NCBI RefSeq assembly: GCF_004346195.1
Contig: NZ_SMAK01000006.1
Span: forward strand, 1 to 64,000
Origin: Tepidamorphus gemmatus
GTDB taxonomy: Bacteria; Pseudomonadota; Alphaproteobacteria; Rhizobiales; Tepidamorphaceae
Direction: 5' to 3'
Length of the DNA: 64,000 nucleotides
Every line of letters starts with the position of its first letter. Position 1 is the stretch's first letter. The notes beneath the pieces were generated by a model, which saw nothing but the letters and a program-made list of their open reading frames with translations, did no database searches and was not told where the DNA came from. The translations under genes were made by a program, and so were the position numbers. Below, piece after piece: positions 23,679 through 31,965 of the stretch.

Positions 23679-24359
23679 ATGCCCAACCATTCGGCACTGC
23701 CGCGAACCGAGCCGAGAAGCGGCGTCCGCCAGGAGAACGAGGCCCAGATCCTGAAAGCCGCCGAGGCGGTGTTCGCCGAGTACGGCTTCAAGGGTGCAAC
23801 CACGCAGATGATCGCCGAACGGGCCGGCATCCCCAAGGCGAACCTGCACTACTACTTCCCGACCAAGCTCAAGCTGTACCGGACGGTCGTCGACAACATC
23901 TTCCAGATCTGGCTGCGCTCGGCGCAATCCTTCGACGATTGCGACGATCCGGTCGAGGCGCTGACCCGCTACATCGGCGAGAAGATGGAGATCTCGCGCG
24001 CCCATCCGAACGGCTCGAAGGTGTGGGCCAACGAGATCCTGCACAAGGCGCCGGTCATCCAGGACTATCTGGAGACGACGCTGAGAGACTGGACCGACGG
24101 CCGGGTCGCGGTGATCCGCCGCTGGATTAACGAGGGGCGCATCGCGCCGGTCGATCCGTATTACCTGCTCTACATGATCTGGGCGACGACCCAGCACTAT
24201 GCCGATTTCAGCCACCAGATCGCCACGCTGAATGGCGGCGAGCCGCTCTCCGACGAGCAGTTCGAGAGGGCGAAGCGCACGGTGGTGGAGATCATCCTGA
24301 AAGGCATCGGCGCAACACCGGCGCCGCGCAAGGCAAGGCCGTCGATCCGCCGGCTGTGA
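23679..24359 (+). CDS. TetR-family regulator, RutR-like (pyrimidine catabolism)
   Basis: The 226-residue protein has an N-terminal TetR helix-turn-helix (ILKAAEAVFAEYGFKGATTQ, then IPKANLHYYFPTKLKLY). Its C-terminal domain is that of RutR (KMEISRAHPNGSKVWANE, then RIAPVDPYYLLYMIWATTQHYADF). The MIWATTQHYADF segment, which lines the uracil pocket in E. coli RutR, is intact. I see no Shine-Dalgarno before ATG 23679 (the preceding bases are CGGACACCCCCG), so it may be leaderless or poorly translated. It is divergent from mmsA, with two RutR-like boxes between. A uracil- or thymine-responsive repressor of the mmsA-hydA-importer genes is the natural reading. Confidence 0.9.
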   Translation: MPNHSALPRTEPRSGVRQENEAQILKAAEAVFAEYGFKGATTQMIAERAGIPKANLHYYFPTKLKLYRTVVDNIFQIWLRSAQSFDDCDDPVEALTRYIGEKMEISRAHPNGSKVWANEILHKAPVIQDYLETTLRDWTDGRVAVIRRWINEGRIAPVDPYYLLYMIWATTQHYADFSHQIATLNGGEPLSDEQFERAKRTVVEIILKGIGATPAPRKARPSIRRL

Positions 24360-24418
24360 GCGGCAGAAATCTCGCCCCGGCCTCACCGATGACACGCCCC
24401 GCCGGAGCAACCGTCTGA

Positions 24419-24453
24419 CGTCATCCCCGACGGCGACGCCGATCCGGGGTCGG
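24419..24453 (-). repeat. Dispersed palindromic intergenic repeat, copy C (core, inverted)
   Basis: The complement reads CCGACCCCGGATCGGCG ... CGTCGGGGATGACG and aligns with the core of copy B. It lies in the 140-base gap between the convergent RutR-like and glycosyltransferase genes. Confidence 0.65.
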
Positions 24454-24499
24454 CAGGGCGGCACGCCAGACCACGTGCCGCCGCGGAGACCGCGGTCCG

Positions 24500-25768
24500 C
24501 TACCGCAGGTATTCGCCGGCCCGTGCCTGCAGCCGGAACCAGTGCCAGGCGTGGCGGGCGGTCGACAGGGGGCCGCGCGGGGCGATCCGGTAGCCGGTAT
24601 CGGTCAGCCGATCCAGCACCCGGGCGGCGGTGAAGGAATTGTCCTCGCCGTCGAGCGCAGTGGGAACATCGAGCTTGTTGAGCCGCCGCCGGGTGCCGTG
24701 CGCCCGGATGCGCTTGCCGTGCGCCGATACGGCGATCTCCGGGGCGGGCGGCAGGCGCTCCTTCAGCATCCGGTCGAACGCGTAGATCACAGGCGCCTTG
24801 TGGGCCTCGGCCAGATAGATCGGGTCGGCCACCGTCTCGGCCAGCGCGTGGCCGAGCCAGGCCTCGACATTGATCCTGCGGCCGGTGGCGAACATCTCGT
24901 TGGCAATGTGCAGACTGACGAGGCCGTGATAGCTCATCGCCTTGATGAAGGGATTGTAGGGCCACGGCGCCTCGCGGTCGGCGTCGATCTCGCTGACGAA
25001 CTTCGCGTAGGGCGTCTCGCCGCCGGCCTCGGCCGCGCCGGTCGCATCCTGGTAGAACGACATCGCATTCGAGCTCGCCGAATGTCCGAAGCTGGTGATC
25101 GGGTGGCGGACGAACAGGATCCGGTCGGTGACGAAAACATTGGCGAAGGCGGTGTAGACGTCCGGGATATGATAGCAGAAGTACTGCCGCGTGCTGGCCT
25201 TGACGTCATCGATGATCCGCCGCGAGATGCAGCCGTGATAGACGTGGAAGGTGCGCATCGACATGCGCAGCCGGCCCTCGAACATCGCATCGAGGATCGC
25301 GCCGCCGCCATAGACGGTGTAATCCCAGAACAGCTTGGAATGCTTCAGGATCAGGTAGCCGGCCTCGGTGGTGGAGCGGTTCGGCCAGATGTAGTTGACC
25401 GAGGTCCACTTGATCGCCTCGGCGCCGGTCTCGGCGATCAGCCCGGCGAGCCGCGAGATGCCGCCGAGCGTCACCAGGTCGTCGTCGCCGATGAACACGA
25501 TGTAGTCGCCGGTGGTGCGCGCCAGCGCGGCTTCCCAGTTCGCCCGCATCGACAGGCGGGTTTCGGACCGGAAGTAGCGCAGCCGCGGATCGTCGAAGCG
25601 GGCCACCGCCGCGGCGGTGTCCGGTCCACTGGCATTGTCGTGAACGACGATCTCCAGCTCCGGATAATCCTGCGCCACGCAGGTCCTCAGCGTCTGCGCC
25701 AGCGTGAAGGCGCGGTCGCGGGTCGGCACCACGAGACTGATGCGGGGGCGGCGGGTGCTGGCTGTCAT
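24500..25768 (-). CDS. Family 2 glycosyltransferase
   Basis: The 422-residue protein has a GT-A fold N-terminal domain: ISLVVPTRDRAFTLAQTL, VHDNASGPDT and the nucleotide-sugar/metal site IVFIGDDDL near residues 90-98. The C-terminal half is longer than a minimal GT2 and helical, with no membrane span, so it acts in the cytoplasm or at the inner face of the membrane. The ATG at 25768 has GGAG nine bases upstream; an ATG at 25783 overlaps that site. It is divergent from the sugar-nucleotide gene rfbF and probably belongs to a surface-polysaccharide locus. Donor and acceptor are unknown. Confidence 0.9.
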   Translation of the reverse strand: MTASTRRPRISLVVPTRDRAFTLAQTLRTCVAQDYPELEIVVHDNASGPDTAAAVARFDDPRLRYFRSETRLSMRANWEAALARTTGDYIVFIGDDDLVTLGGISRLAGLIAETGAEAIKWTSVNYIWPNRSTTEAGYLILKHSKLFWDYTVYGGGAILDAMFEGRLRMSMRTFHVYHGCISRRIIDDVKASTRQYFCYHIPDVYTAFANVFVTDRILFVRHPITSFGHSASSNAMSFYQDATGAAEAGGETPYAKFVSEIDADREAPWPYNPFIKAMSYHGLVSLHIANEMFATGRRINVEAWLGHALAETVADPIYLAEAHKAPVIYAFDRMLKERLPPAPEIAVSAHGKRIRAHGTRRRLNKLDVPTALDGEDNSFTAARVLDRLTDTGYRIAPRGPLSTARHAWHWFRLQARAGEYLR

Positions 25769-25784
25769 GACGGATTGCTCCATT

Positions 25785-25811
25785 AGCCGCGCGTGTTAAA
25801 AGCACGCGGCT
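25785..25811. promoter_or_regulatory. Inverted repeat between the divergent glycosyltransferase and rfbF genes
   Basis: AGCCGCGCGTG (25785-25795) and CACGCGGCT (25803-25811) are complementary apart from a two-base bulge. They surround an A/T-rich centre (TTAAAAG) in the middle of a 69-base divergent intergenic region. The position suits a shared operator or the overlap of two promoters. Confidence 0.4.
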
Positions 25812-25837
25812 GGAAGCGGGGCAAGCGCGGGCATCAC

Positions 25838-26611
25838 ATGAAAGCAGTCATCCTGGCGGGCGGCCTCGGCACGCGCATCTCGGAGGAGTCGCATCTGCGA
25901 CCCAAGCCGATGATCGAGATCGGCGGGCGGCCGATCCTCTGGCACATCATGAAGATCTATGCCCATTACGGCGTCAGCGACTTCATCATCTGCCTCGGCT
26001 ATCGCGGCTACATGATCAAGGAGTTCTTCGCAAACTACCTGCTGCACAATTCCGACGTGACGATCGACGCGCGTACCGGCGAGATCGAATACCACCAGGT
26101 CAGCGCCGAACCCTGGCGGGTGACGCTGGTCGATACCGGCGAGGGGACGATGACTGGCGGCAGGCTGAAGCGCGTCGCCGCCTATCTCGATCCGGCCGAA
26201 CCGTTCTGCCTGACCTATGGCGACGGCGTGGCCGATGTCGACATCTCCAGGCTGATCGCCTTCCACAAGGCGCACGGGCGGCTGGCGACGGTGACGGCCG
26301 TCGTGCCGCCCGGCCGATACGGGGCGCTGGCGCTCGACGGCAACCGGGTCGACCATTTCATCGAGAAGCCGCCTGGCGACAATGCCCTGATCAACGGCGG
26401 ATTCTTCGTGCTGTCGCCGAAGGTCATCGACCGCATCGCCGGCGACGACACGCCCTGGGAGCTCGAACCGCTCGAAAGTCTCGCGCGCGACGGCGAGCTC
26501 GAGGCGTTCCGGCATGCGGGCTTCTGGCACGCGATGGACACGCTGCGCGACAAGAATCAGCTCGAGGCGCTGTGGGCATCCGGGAAGGCCCCCTGGAAGG
26601 TCTGGCCTTGA
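25838..26611 (+). CDS. rfbF: Glucose-1-phosphate cytidylyltransferase
   Basis: This 257-residue nucleotidyltransferase makes CDP-glucose from CTP and glucose 1-phosphate, the first step to CDP-deoxysugars. It opens with the phosphate loop [18 protein letters not shown] and has the lysine of [17 protein letters not shown] and the metal Asp in [11 protein letters not shown]. It ends [19 protein letters not shown], the RfbF C-terminus that distinguishes it from glucose-1-P thymidylyltransferase. The start is the ATG at 25838; upstream residues are not family-like. The next enzyme (CDP-glucose 4,6-dehydratase, RfbG) is missing from the window, although an epimerase-family gene lies nearby. Confidence 0.93.
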   Translation: MKAVILAGGLGTRISEESHLRPKPMIEIGGRPILWHIMKIYAHYGVSDFIICLGYRGYMIKEFFANYLLHNSDVTIDARTGEIEYHQVSAEPWRVTLVDTGEGTMTGGRLKRVAAYLDPAEPFCLTYGDGVADVDISRLIAFHKAHGRLATVTAVVPPGRYGALALDGNRVDHFIEKPPGDNALINGGFFVLSPKVIDRIAGDDTPWELEPLESLARDGELEAFRHAGFWHAMDTLRDKNQLEALWASGKAPWKVWP

Positions 26612-26666
26612 GCCCGGGCTTCGGCCCACCTGCCGGGTCGGCCGCACGTTCGCCGGGGAGCCGGTG

Positions 26667-27872
26667 ATGGTCACGCCGATTCCGCCACCGTGCGACGACA
26701 GCCGCATCGCCTCGCTCGACGGTTTGCGCGGGATCGCAGCGGTCATCGTGATGCTGGGGCATTTCGTGCTGGCGTTCACGCCCGTCTGGTACGCCGGGAC
26801 CGTCGCCTTCAACTGGTCGGGGCCGAACATCGCCGCCAAGACGCCGCTGTTCGTCCTGCAGAGCGGTACCTTCGCGGTGTTCGTCTTCTTCGCCCTGTCC
26901 GGCTTCGTGATGGCGCAGTCGGGCGACCGGTCGCGCGCGCCGCTGCTGGCGCTGGCCGGCACCCGGCTGCTGCGGCTCAATATCCCGGTGGCAGCAAGCA
27001 TCGCTCTGGCGGTCGTCCTGCTGGCGATCTTCCCGAACGAGATCCACGACGTCGCCGCCATCGTCCGGCACGGCTGGGTGCAAGGCTGGTACCAGCCGGG
27101 CGGCCCCTCGCTGCTGGAGGTCGCGATCGGGCTGGCGCGGGGATCATACCGCGCGGCGATCTACTACAATCCGGTGGTCTGGACCATGCGGGTCGAACTG
27201 ATCGGCTCGCTGGTCATCTACACGATCTACAAGGCAGTGCCGGCGCGCTACGTCGTGCCATGCCTGGTGGCGGGACTGGTGTTCACCTTCTTCCGGACAG
27301 GGACCCAGGGCTTCCTGTTCGGCTTCTTCTCGGGCGCACTGCTCTATACATACTGGTCGCGGGGCCACGTGCCGAGATCGTCTGTCGCCTGGGTCGTGTT
27401 CCTGATCGGCACCTATCTCGGCGGATTTCCGTTCGCCGAGCCGCGCGGGCCGTCCTACCAGTGGCTGGCGGACCTGTTGCGGCCCATCGCCGATCCGGAG
27501 CTCGCCACGCGCAATGCCGGTGCGATCCTGGTTCTGATCGCGATGCTCTACCTGCCTGGCGTGCGGGCCGTGTTCAGCATGTCCATACCCGGCTTCCTGG
27601 GACGGATCTCCTTCGCCCTCTACCTGACCCATTTCCCGATCCTGTGCACGATGGTCGCAGCGACATGGCTGTGGATCGGACCGGATCACCAGTTCCTGCT
27701 GTTCCTGGCCTTCGTCGCCCTGACGGTGTCGGTCGCCTGGGTGATGACGGTTGTCATCGACGAGCCGATGATCCGTCGGCTGTCGCGGATCAGGCGCTGG
27801 TCGCAGAGCTGGCGGGGACCGGTCGCGTTCGGCGCCCGCCCAGCCGCCACTCAGCCCTCGAAGTCGGGATAG
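26667..27872 (+). CDS. Membrane acyltransferase 3 family protein (OafA/ExoZ-like)
   Basis: The 401-residue inner-membrane protein carries the family start IASLDGLRGIAAVIVMLGHF, with the conserved RG and catalytic-type His. About ten membrane helices follow, and the mid-protein VVWTMRVELIGSLVIY motif (the TxxxE element) is present. These proteins O-acetylate or otherwise acylate exported polysaccharides. GGGGAG six bases upstream supports ATG 26667 (GTG 26664 is possible). It follows rfbF by 55 bases and probably decorates the glycan made by this cluster. Its 3' end overlaps the convergent epimerase gene by 22 bases. Confidence 0.9.
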   Translation: MVTPIPPPCDDSRIASLDGLRGIAAVIVMLGHFVLAFTPVWYAGTVAFNWSGPNIAAKTPLFVLQSGTFAVFVFFALSGFVMAQSGDRSRAPLLALAGTRLLRLNIPVAASIALAVVLLAIFPNEIHDVAAIVRHGWVQGWYQPGGPSLLEVAIGLARGSYRAAIYYNPVVWTMRVELIGSLVIYTIYKAVPARYVVPCLVAGLVFTFFRTGTQGFLFGFFSGALLYTYWSRGHVPRSSVAWVVFLIGTYLGGFPFAEPRGPSYQWLADLLRPIADPELATRNAGAILVLIAMLYLPGVRAVFSMSIPGFLGRISFALYLTHFPILCTMVAATWLWIGPDHQFLLFLAFVALTVSVAWVMTVVIDEPMIRRLSRIRRWSQSWRGPVAFGARPAATQPSKSG

Positions 27873-28381
27873 GTCGCGTCGCGCCGGTTGATCACCGCCG
27901 GGCGTGCCGGCCAGTCGATAGCGAAGGCGGGATCATCCCAGCGCAGCCCCGCATCGCCCTCCGGCGTATAGGGACGGCTCATCTGGTAGAGCACGTCGCT
28001 GTCGGGGGCGAGCGTCAGGTAACCGTGGCTGCAGCCCTCGGGGATGAACAGCGCGCGCATCGAGGCGGCATCCAGTTCGACACCGACCCAGCGGCGGAAG
28101 GTCGGGCTGTCCCGCCTCAGATCCACCGCCACGTCGAAGATCGCGCCGCGCACGCAGCGCACGAACTTCGCCTCCTCGAGCCCCGCCACCTTGTGATGCA
28201 TGCCGCGCAGCGTGTGCAGATGGGTATTGCGGGCGATGTTGATCTGGGTCGGGACGAAATCGATCCCGGCGGCGGCGAACTCTGCCGGGCAGAAGGCCCT
28301 GTTGAAGGAGCCGCGCTCGTCGACGCGCGGCTCGACATCGACGATGAACACGCCGGGAATCGCCGTTTCGGTGAAGCGCAT
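27851..28381 (-). CDS. dTDP-4-dehydrorhamnose 3,5-epimerase family protein
   Basis: The 176-residue cupin-fold protein follows the RmlC pattern: MRFTETAIPGVFIVD, ERGSFNRAF, the active-site LRGMHHK (catalytic His), FDVAVDLR with the partner Asp, IPEGCSHGYLTL and the Tyr in VLYQMSRPY. The second His of HHK, in place of HY/HF, is seen in family members of uncertain substrate. With rfbF nearby, a CDP-hexulose rather than dTDP substrate is plausible but unproven. It is convergent with the acyltransferase gene (22-base overlap) and 63 bases upstream, in transcription order, of nothing on its own strand but choV. Confidence 0.88.
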   Translation of the reverse strand: MRFTETAIPGVFIVDVEPRVDERGSFNRAFCPAEFAAAGIDFVPTQINIARNTHLHTLRGMHHKVAGLEEAKFVRCVRGAIFDVAVDLRRDSPTFRRWVGVELDAASMRALFIPEGCSHGYLTLAPDSDVLYQMSRPYTPEGDAGLRWDDPAFAIDWPARPAVINRRDATYPDFEG

Positions 28382-28444
28382 CGCGCCGACCTCTCGCTGT
28401 CTGGACCCGGCGTCTCATAGCCGGATTCACGTCCGCAGGCGACC

Positions 28445-29614
28445 TCAGCGCCGCAGCAGCCCGTGATAGATCTCCGCGTCGCCGACGCGGCCGACGATCC
28501 GCCCCTCCTCGACCACGAGCACCGGCATCCCGGTGGCGAGGCGGGCCTGCATCACCTGCCGGATCGGGGTGTCGCGCCCGCACAGCGCGACGGCGCCACG
28601 GCGCGGCTCGGCCTCGCCGAGCCGCACCGTCTCGACATGGGCGCCGCGCAGCGAGATCATCCCATTGCCGTTGACCGCCAGGCCGGAGGCGGCGTCGATG
28701 ATCCGGGCGGCGTCGCCATTGCCGTCGGCAGCGACCGACGTCATCACCTCGCCTGCCCGCAGGACCGACAGCGGATTCATGTGGGCGACGAAATCGGCGA
28801 CGTAGGCGTTGGCGGGATTGAGCACGATCTCGTGCGGCGTGCCGAACTGGACGACGCGTCCGCCCTCCATGATCGCGATCTTGCTGCCGATCTTCAGCGC
28901 CTCGTCGAGATCGTGGCTGACGAAGACGATGGTGCGATGCAGCGACGTCTGCAGGTCGAGCAGCTCGTCCTGCAGGCGCGAGCGGATCAGCGGATCGAGC
29001 GCCGAGAACGGTTCGTCCATGAGCAGGATCGGCGCCTCGGTGGCGAAGGCGCGGGCGAGGCCGACGCGCTGCTGCATGCCGCCGGAGAGCTCGTGCACAT
29101 GCTTGCCAGCCCAGGCGGCAAGGCCGACCAGCGACAGCTGCGCCTCGATGCGCGCCTGCCGCTCGGCAGCCGGAACGCCGGCGAGCTCGAGACCGAAGCC
29201 GACATTGTCGGCAACCGTCCGCCAGGGCAGCAGGGCGAACTGCTGGAACACCATCGCCACCCGGCGGCGGCGCAGGGCACGCAGTTCCTCCGCCGAGCAG
29301 GTGGAGGGATTGACGGTCCGCTCGCCCTCGCGCACCAGAACCTGCCCGCGCGTCACCCGGTTGAGACCGTTGACTGCCCGCAACAGGGTGGACTTGCCCG
29401 AGCCCGACAACCCCATCAGCACGACGATCTCGCCCTCGTGGACATCGAGGCTGGCGCCGGCGACGCCAAGCACCTGGCCGGTCTCCTCCTGGATCTCCTC
29501 GCGGCTGGCGCCGCGGTCGATCAGCGGCAATGCCCGCTCCGGCGCCTTGCCGAAGACGATGTCGACATCGCGGAAGCTGACGAGAGGATCGCGGCTGGCT
29601 GCAGAACCGGTCAT
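28445..29614 (-). CDS. choV: Choline/glycine betaine ABC transporter ATP-binding protein
   Basis: The 389-residue protein is a ProV/ChoV-type ATPase. A long N-terminal extension (FGKAPERALPLIDRGASREE) precedes Walker A (GLSGSGKSTLLRAVNGL), LSGGMQQRVGLARAF, Walker B (ILLMDEPFSALDPL) and the His of VSHDLDEAL. A C-terminal region is CBS-like (TPIRQVMQARLATGMPVLVV), typical of osmolyte importers. It lies 3 bases after choW and forms the last gene of choX-choW-choV order. Together with ChoX it should import choline. Confidence 0.93.
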   Translation of the reverse strand: MTGSAASRDPLVSFRDVDIVFGKAPERALPLIDRGASREEIQEETGQVLGVAGASLDVHEGEIVVLMGLSGSGKSTLLRAVNGLNRVTRGQVLVREGERTVNPSTCSAEELRALRRRRVAMVFQQFALLPWRTVADNVGFGLELAGVPAAERQARIEAQLSLVGLAAWAGKHVHELSGGMQQRVGLARAFATEAPILLMDEPFSALDPLIRSRLQDELLDLQTSLHRTIVFVSHDLDEALKIGSKIAIMEGGRVVQFGTPHEIVLNPANAYVADFVAHMNPLSVLRAGEVMTSVAADGNGDAARIIDAASGLAVNGNGMISLRGAHVETVRLGEAEPRRGAVALCGRDTPIRQVMQARLATGMPVLVVEEGRIVGRVGDAEIYHGLLRR

Positions 29615-29617
29615 GGA

Positions 29618-30463
29618 TCAGCGGCGCCCCTCGGCGCGCTCGGACCGGAAGAAGCGGTCGAGCACGATGGCGACCAGCACGATCGCGACGCCGACCTCGA
29701 ACCCGCGGGCGATGTTGACCTGGTTGAGCGCCCTCAGCGTCGGCACGCCGAGGCCGTTGGCGCCGACCAGGGCCGCGATCACCACCATCGACAGCGACAG
29801 CATGATGGTCTGCGTCAGCCCGGCCATGATGCTCGGCAGTGCAAAGGGCAGTTCGACCTTCCACAGCAACTGGCGCTTCGTCGCGCCGAACGCCTCGCCC
29901 GCCTCGATCAGGCTGCGCGGCGTCGAAACGATGCCGAGCCGGGTCAGCCGGATCGGGGCCGGCACCGCGAAGATCACGGTGGCGACCAGTCCGGGCACCA
30001 TGCCGAGCCCGAACAGGATCAGCGCCGGGATCAGATAGACGAAGGTCGGGATCGTCTGCATCAGGTCCAGCACCGGCCTCAGCGCCTCGTAGAGCCACGG
30101 CCGATGCGCGGCGGCAATGCCAACCGGCACGCCGACAGCCATGCAGACCACGCTCGCCGAGATCACCAGCGCCAGTGTCTCGGTGGTCTCCTTCCAGTAG
30201 CCCTGATTGATGACCAGCAGCAGCGCCAGCAACACGAAGATCGCGAAGGGGATCGAACGGCGCACGAGATAGGCCAGAGCGACCGCGGCGGCGACGACGA
30301 CCAACGGATGCGGTGTCTGCAGCACCCACAGGATCGCGCCGATGATGGCGTCAAGGATGTCGGCGATCCCGTCGAAGACCCAGGCGGCATTGGCCGTCAG
30401 CCAGTCAACACCGTCCTTGGCCCATTGCCCGATGGGAAGCTTGTGTTGCGTCAGCCAGTCCAT
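29618..30463 (-). CDS. choW: Choline/glycine betaine ABC transporter permease
   Basis: The 281-residue ProW/ChoW permease has an N-terminal amphipathic part (LPIGQWAKDGVDWL), several membrane helices and the BPD_transp_1 EAA loop (EAGEAFGATKRQLLWKVELP). The start is the ATG at 30463, with GAGGGG seven bases upstream; the longer frame to 30496 lacks a site. Three bases separate it from choV. The substrate-binding gene choX lies 379 bases upstream, an unusually wide gap filled partly by a repeat element. Confidence 0.93.
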   Translation of the reverse strand: MDWLTQHKLPIGQWAKDGVDWLTANAAWVFDGIADILDAIIGAILWVLQTPHPLVVVAAAVALAYLVRRSIPFAIFVLLALLLVINQGYWKETTETLALVISASVVCMAVGVPVGIAAAHRPWLYEALRPVLDLMQTIPTFVYLIPALILFGLGMVPGLVATVIFAVPAPIRLTRLGIVSTPRSLIEAGEAFGATKRQLLWKVELPFALPSIMAGLTQTIMLSLSMVVIAALVGANGLGVPTLRALNQVNIARGFEVGVAIVLVAIVLDRFFRSERAEGRR

Positions 30464-30842
30464 TGACACGCCCCTCTGCGCGCAGTGGCGGATCACTCTT
30501 GCGGCGTCTCGCCCGGAACGGATGCTAGCGCGCGGCGCCGTTGCATGAACAGGGGTGATTGTGAAGAAATCTCAGGGGGTTCGCGGGTTCCCGCGCACGT
30601 CCTCGGCCAGAGGCAGCCGACACGGCCAGGCTGGTTCCCCGCGGCCGGCGGCGACACCGGAGAACCGGGATCGGGGCCGCGACCACGGCACCGAGGTGCC
30701 CGCCGATCCCCGACCCGCCCACGACCGGTCGGGGATGACGGCGCGCCGCACGCCTCGTCGGCATCAAGCTGACGCGGAAACCCGATCCGGGCATCCACGC
30801 CGTCGGCTCCGCGCAAGTCTGGCTGTTCGAGGCGACTGCGCG
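30464..30842. other. 379-base gap between choX and choW
   Basis: No coding sequence is credible here. The centre holds copy D of the dispersed repeat (30659-30740). The rest is GC-rich, with the choW ribosome-binding site at the left edge. Because choX and choW should be co-transcribed, the repeat probably sits within the transcript and could lower expression of the permease and ATPase relative to the binding protein. Confidence 0.5.
30659..30740 (+). repeat. Dispersed palindromic intergenic repeat, copy D (full unit)
   Basis: The unit begins GGAGAACCGGGATCGGGG and ends CCGATCCCCGACCCG ... GGTCGGGGATGACG, matching copy B in order and spacing. It lies between choX and choW, inside a presumed operon. 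Confidence 0.7.
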
Positions 30843-31787
30843 TCAGCTGCCAAGATGCTTCTCGACCGCTTCCCTTGCGTCGTGACCGTGCAGCGTGGTG
30901 ACGCCGCGGATCCAGCTTTCCCACATCTTCGGGTTGGCCTTCAGCCAGGCCCGCGCGGCCTTGTCGGGCTCCTCGCCCCTGTCGAGGATCGCACCCATGA
31001 TCTCGTTCTCCATCGCCAGCGTGAAGCGCTGGTTGGCGAGCAGCTTGCCGACATTCGGGCACTCGGCGGTGTAGCCGGCGCGGACGTTGGTGTAGACGGT
31101 GGCGCCGCCGTAGTCGGGGCCGAAGTAGTCGTCGCCGCCGGACAGATAGACCAGATTGAAATTGGCGTTCATCGGGTGCGGCTCCCAGGCGAGGAACACG
31201 ATGTCCTCGTTGCGGCTGACGGCGCGCGCGACCTGGGCGAGCATGCCCTGCTCGGAGGATTCGACCAGCTGGAAGCCGCGCAGGTTGAAGGCATTGGCCT
31301 CGATCATGTCGAGGATCAGGCGATTGCCGTCATTGCCCGGCTCGATGCCATAGATCTTGTCGCCGAGCGACTGGCGGAAGTCGGCGATGTCGGCGAAGTC
31401 GGTGAGGCCCTTGGCGGCCGTGTAGTCCGGTACGGCGAGGGTGTACTTGGCGCCCTCGAGATTGACGCCGACAACCTCCACCGAGCCGTCGTCCAGATAC
31501 GGCTTGATGTCGGCTTCCATGGTCGGCATCCAGTTGCCGAGGAAGACGTCGATGTCCTTGTTCTTCAGCGAGGCGTAGGTGACCGGCACGGACAGCACCT
31601 TGATGTCGGGCTCGTAGCCGAGTGCCTTGAGGACTTCCGCGGTCGCGGCGGTGGTGGCGGTGATATCGGTCCAGCCGACATCGGAGAAGCGCACCACCTT
31701 GCAGGAGTCCGGATCGCTGGCCAGGGCCGGCACGGACATCAGCGCGGCGAGCGTCAGGCCGCACAGCGTTCGAAGACAGGGCTGCAT
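30843..31787 (-). CDS. choX: Choline-binding periplasmic protein
   Basis: The 314-residue OpuAC-type binding protein has a signal peptide (LCGLTLAALMSVPALAS). The aromatic cage known from Sinorhizobium ChoX is visible: Trp39 with Asp41 (SDVGWTDI), the Trp of FLGNWMPTM, the Tyr of KYTLAVP and the Trp of LAWEPHPMN. These residues hold the trimethylammonium group of choline. It is divergent from betI, 178 bases apart, with a BetI-type palindrome between, so it is probably choline-inducible. Confidence 0.94.
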   Translation of the reverse strand: MQPCLRTLCGLTLAALMSVPALASDPDSCKVVRFSDVGWTDITATTAATAEVLKALGYEPDIKVLSVPVTYASLKNKDIDVFLGNWMPTMEADIKPYLDDGSVEVVGVNLEGAKYTLAVPDYTAAKGLTDFADIADFRQSLGDKIYGIEPGNDGNRLILDMIEANAFNLRGFQLVESSEQGMLAQVARAVSRNEDIVFLAWEPHPMNANFNLVYLSGGDDYFGPDYGGATVYTNVRAGYTAECPNVGKLLANQRFTLAMENEIMGAILDRGEEPDKAARAWLKANPKMWESWIRGVTTLHGHDAREAVEKHLGS

Positions 31788-31920
31788 CGTTGGAACCTCC
31801 CTTGGGTCGGAACTTCAGTCGTCGGTCACCGGCGGCAGCTCCCCCTCCTGGAGCAGCTCCGGCTGGCACGACGGAAGATGGCCGGATCGAACCACTTTAC
31901 GCGCAGCATGGCAAGATTTA

Positions 31921-31940
31921 TTGATTGATTGATCAGTCAA
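31921..31940. promoter_or_regulatory. BetI-type operator
   Basis: TTGATTGATTGATCAGTCAA is an imperfect 20-base palindrome (8 of 10 positions pair). It resembles known BetI sites, which are TTGAnTGAnn-type inverted repeats. It stands in the only A/T-rich part of the betI-choX divergent region, 25 bases before the betI start. It could therefore control both choXWV and betIA. Confidence 0.7.
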
Positions 31941-31965
31941 GAACCATCTTGCTGGAGGCGGAAGC

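Noticed and set aside
27933-30329. 798-codon minus-strand open frame overlapping choV and choW
   Set aside because: Same strand but a shifted frame relative to choV and choW, which carry all ABC motifs; the alternative frame is Arg-rich without motifs.
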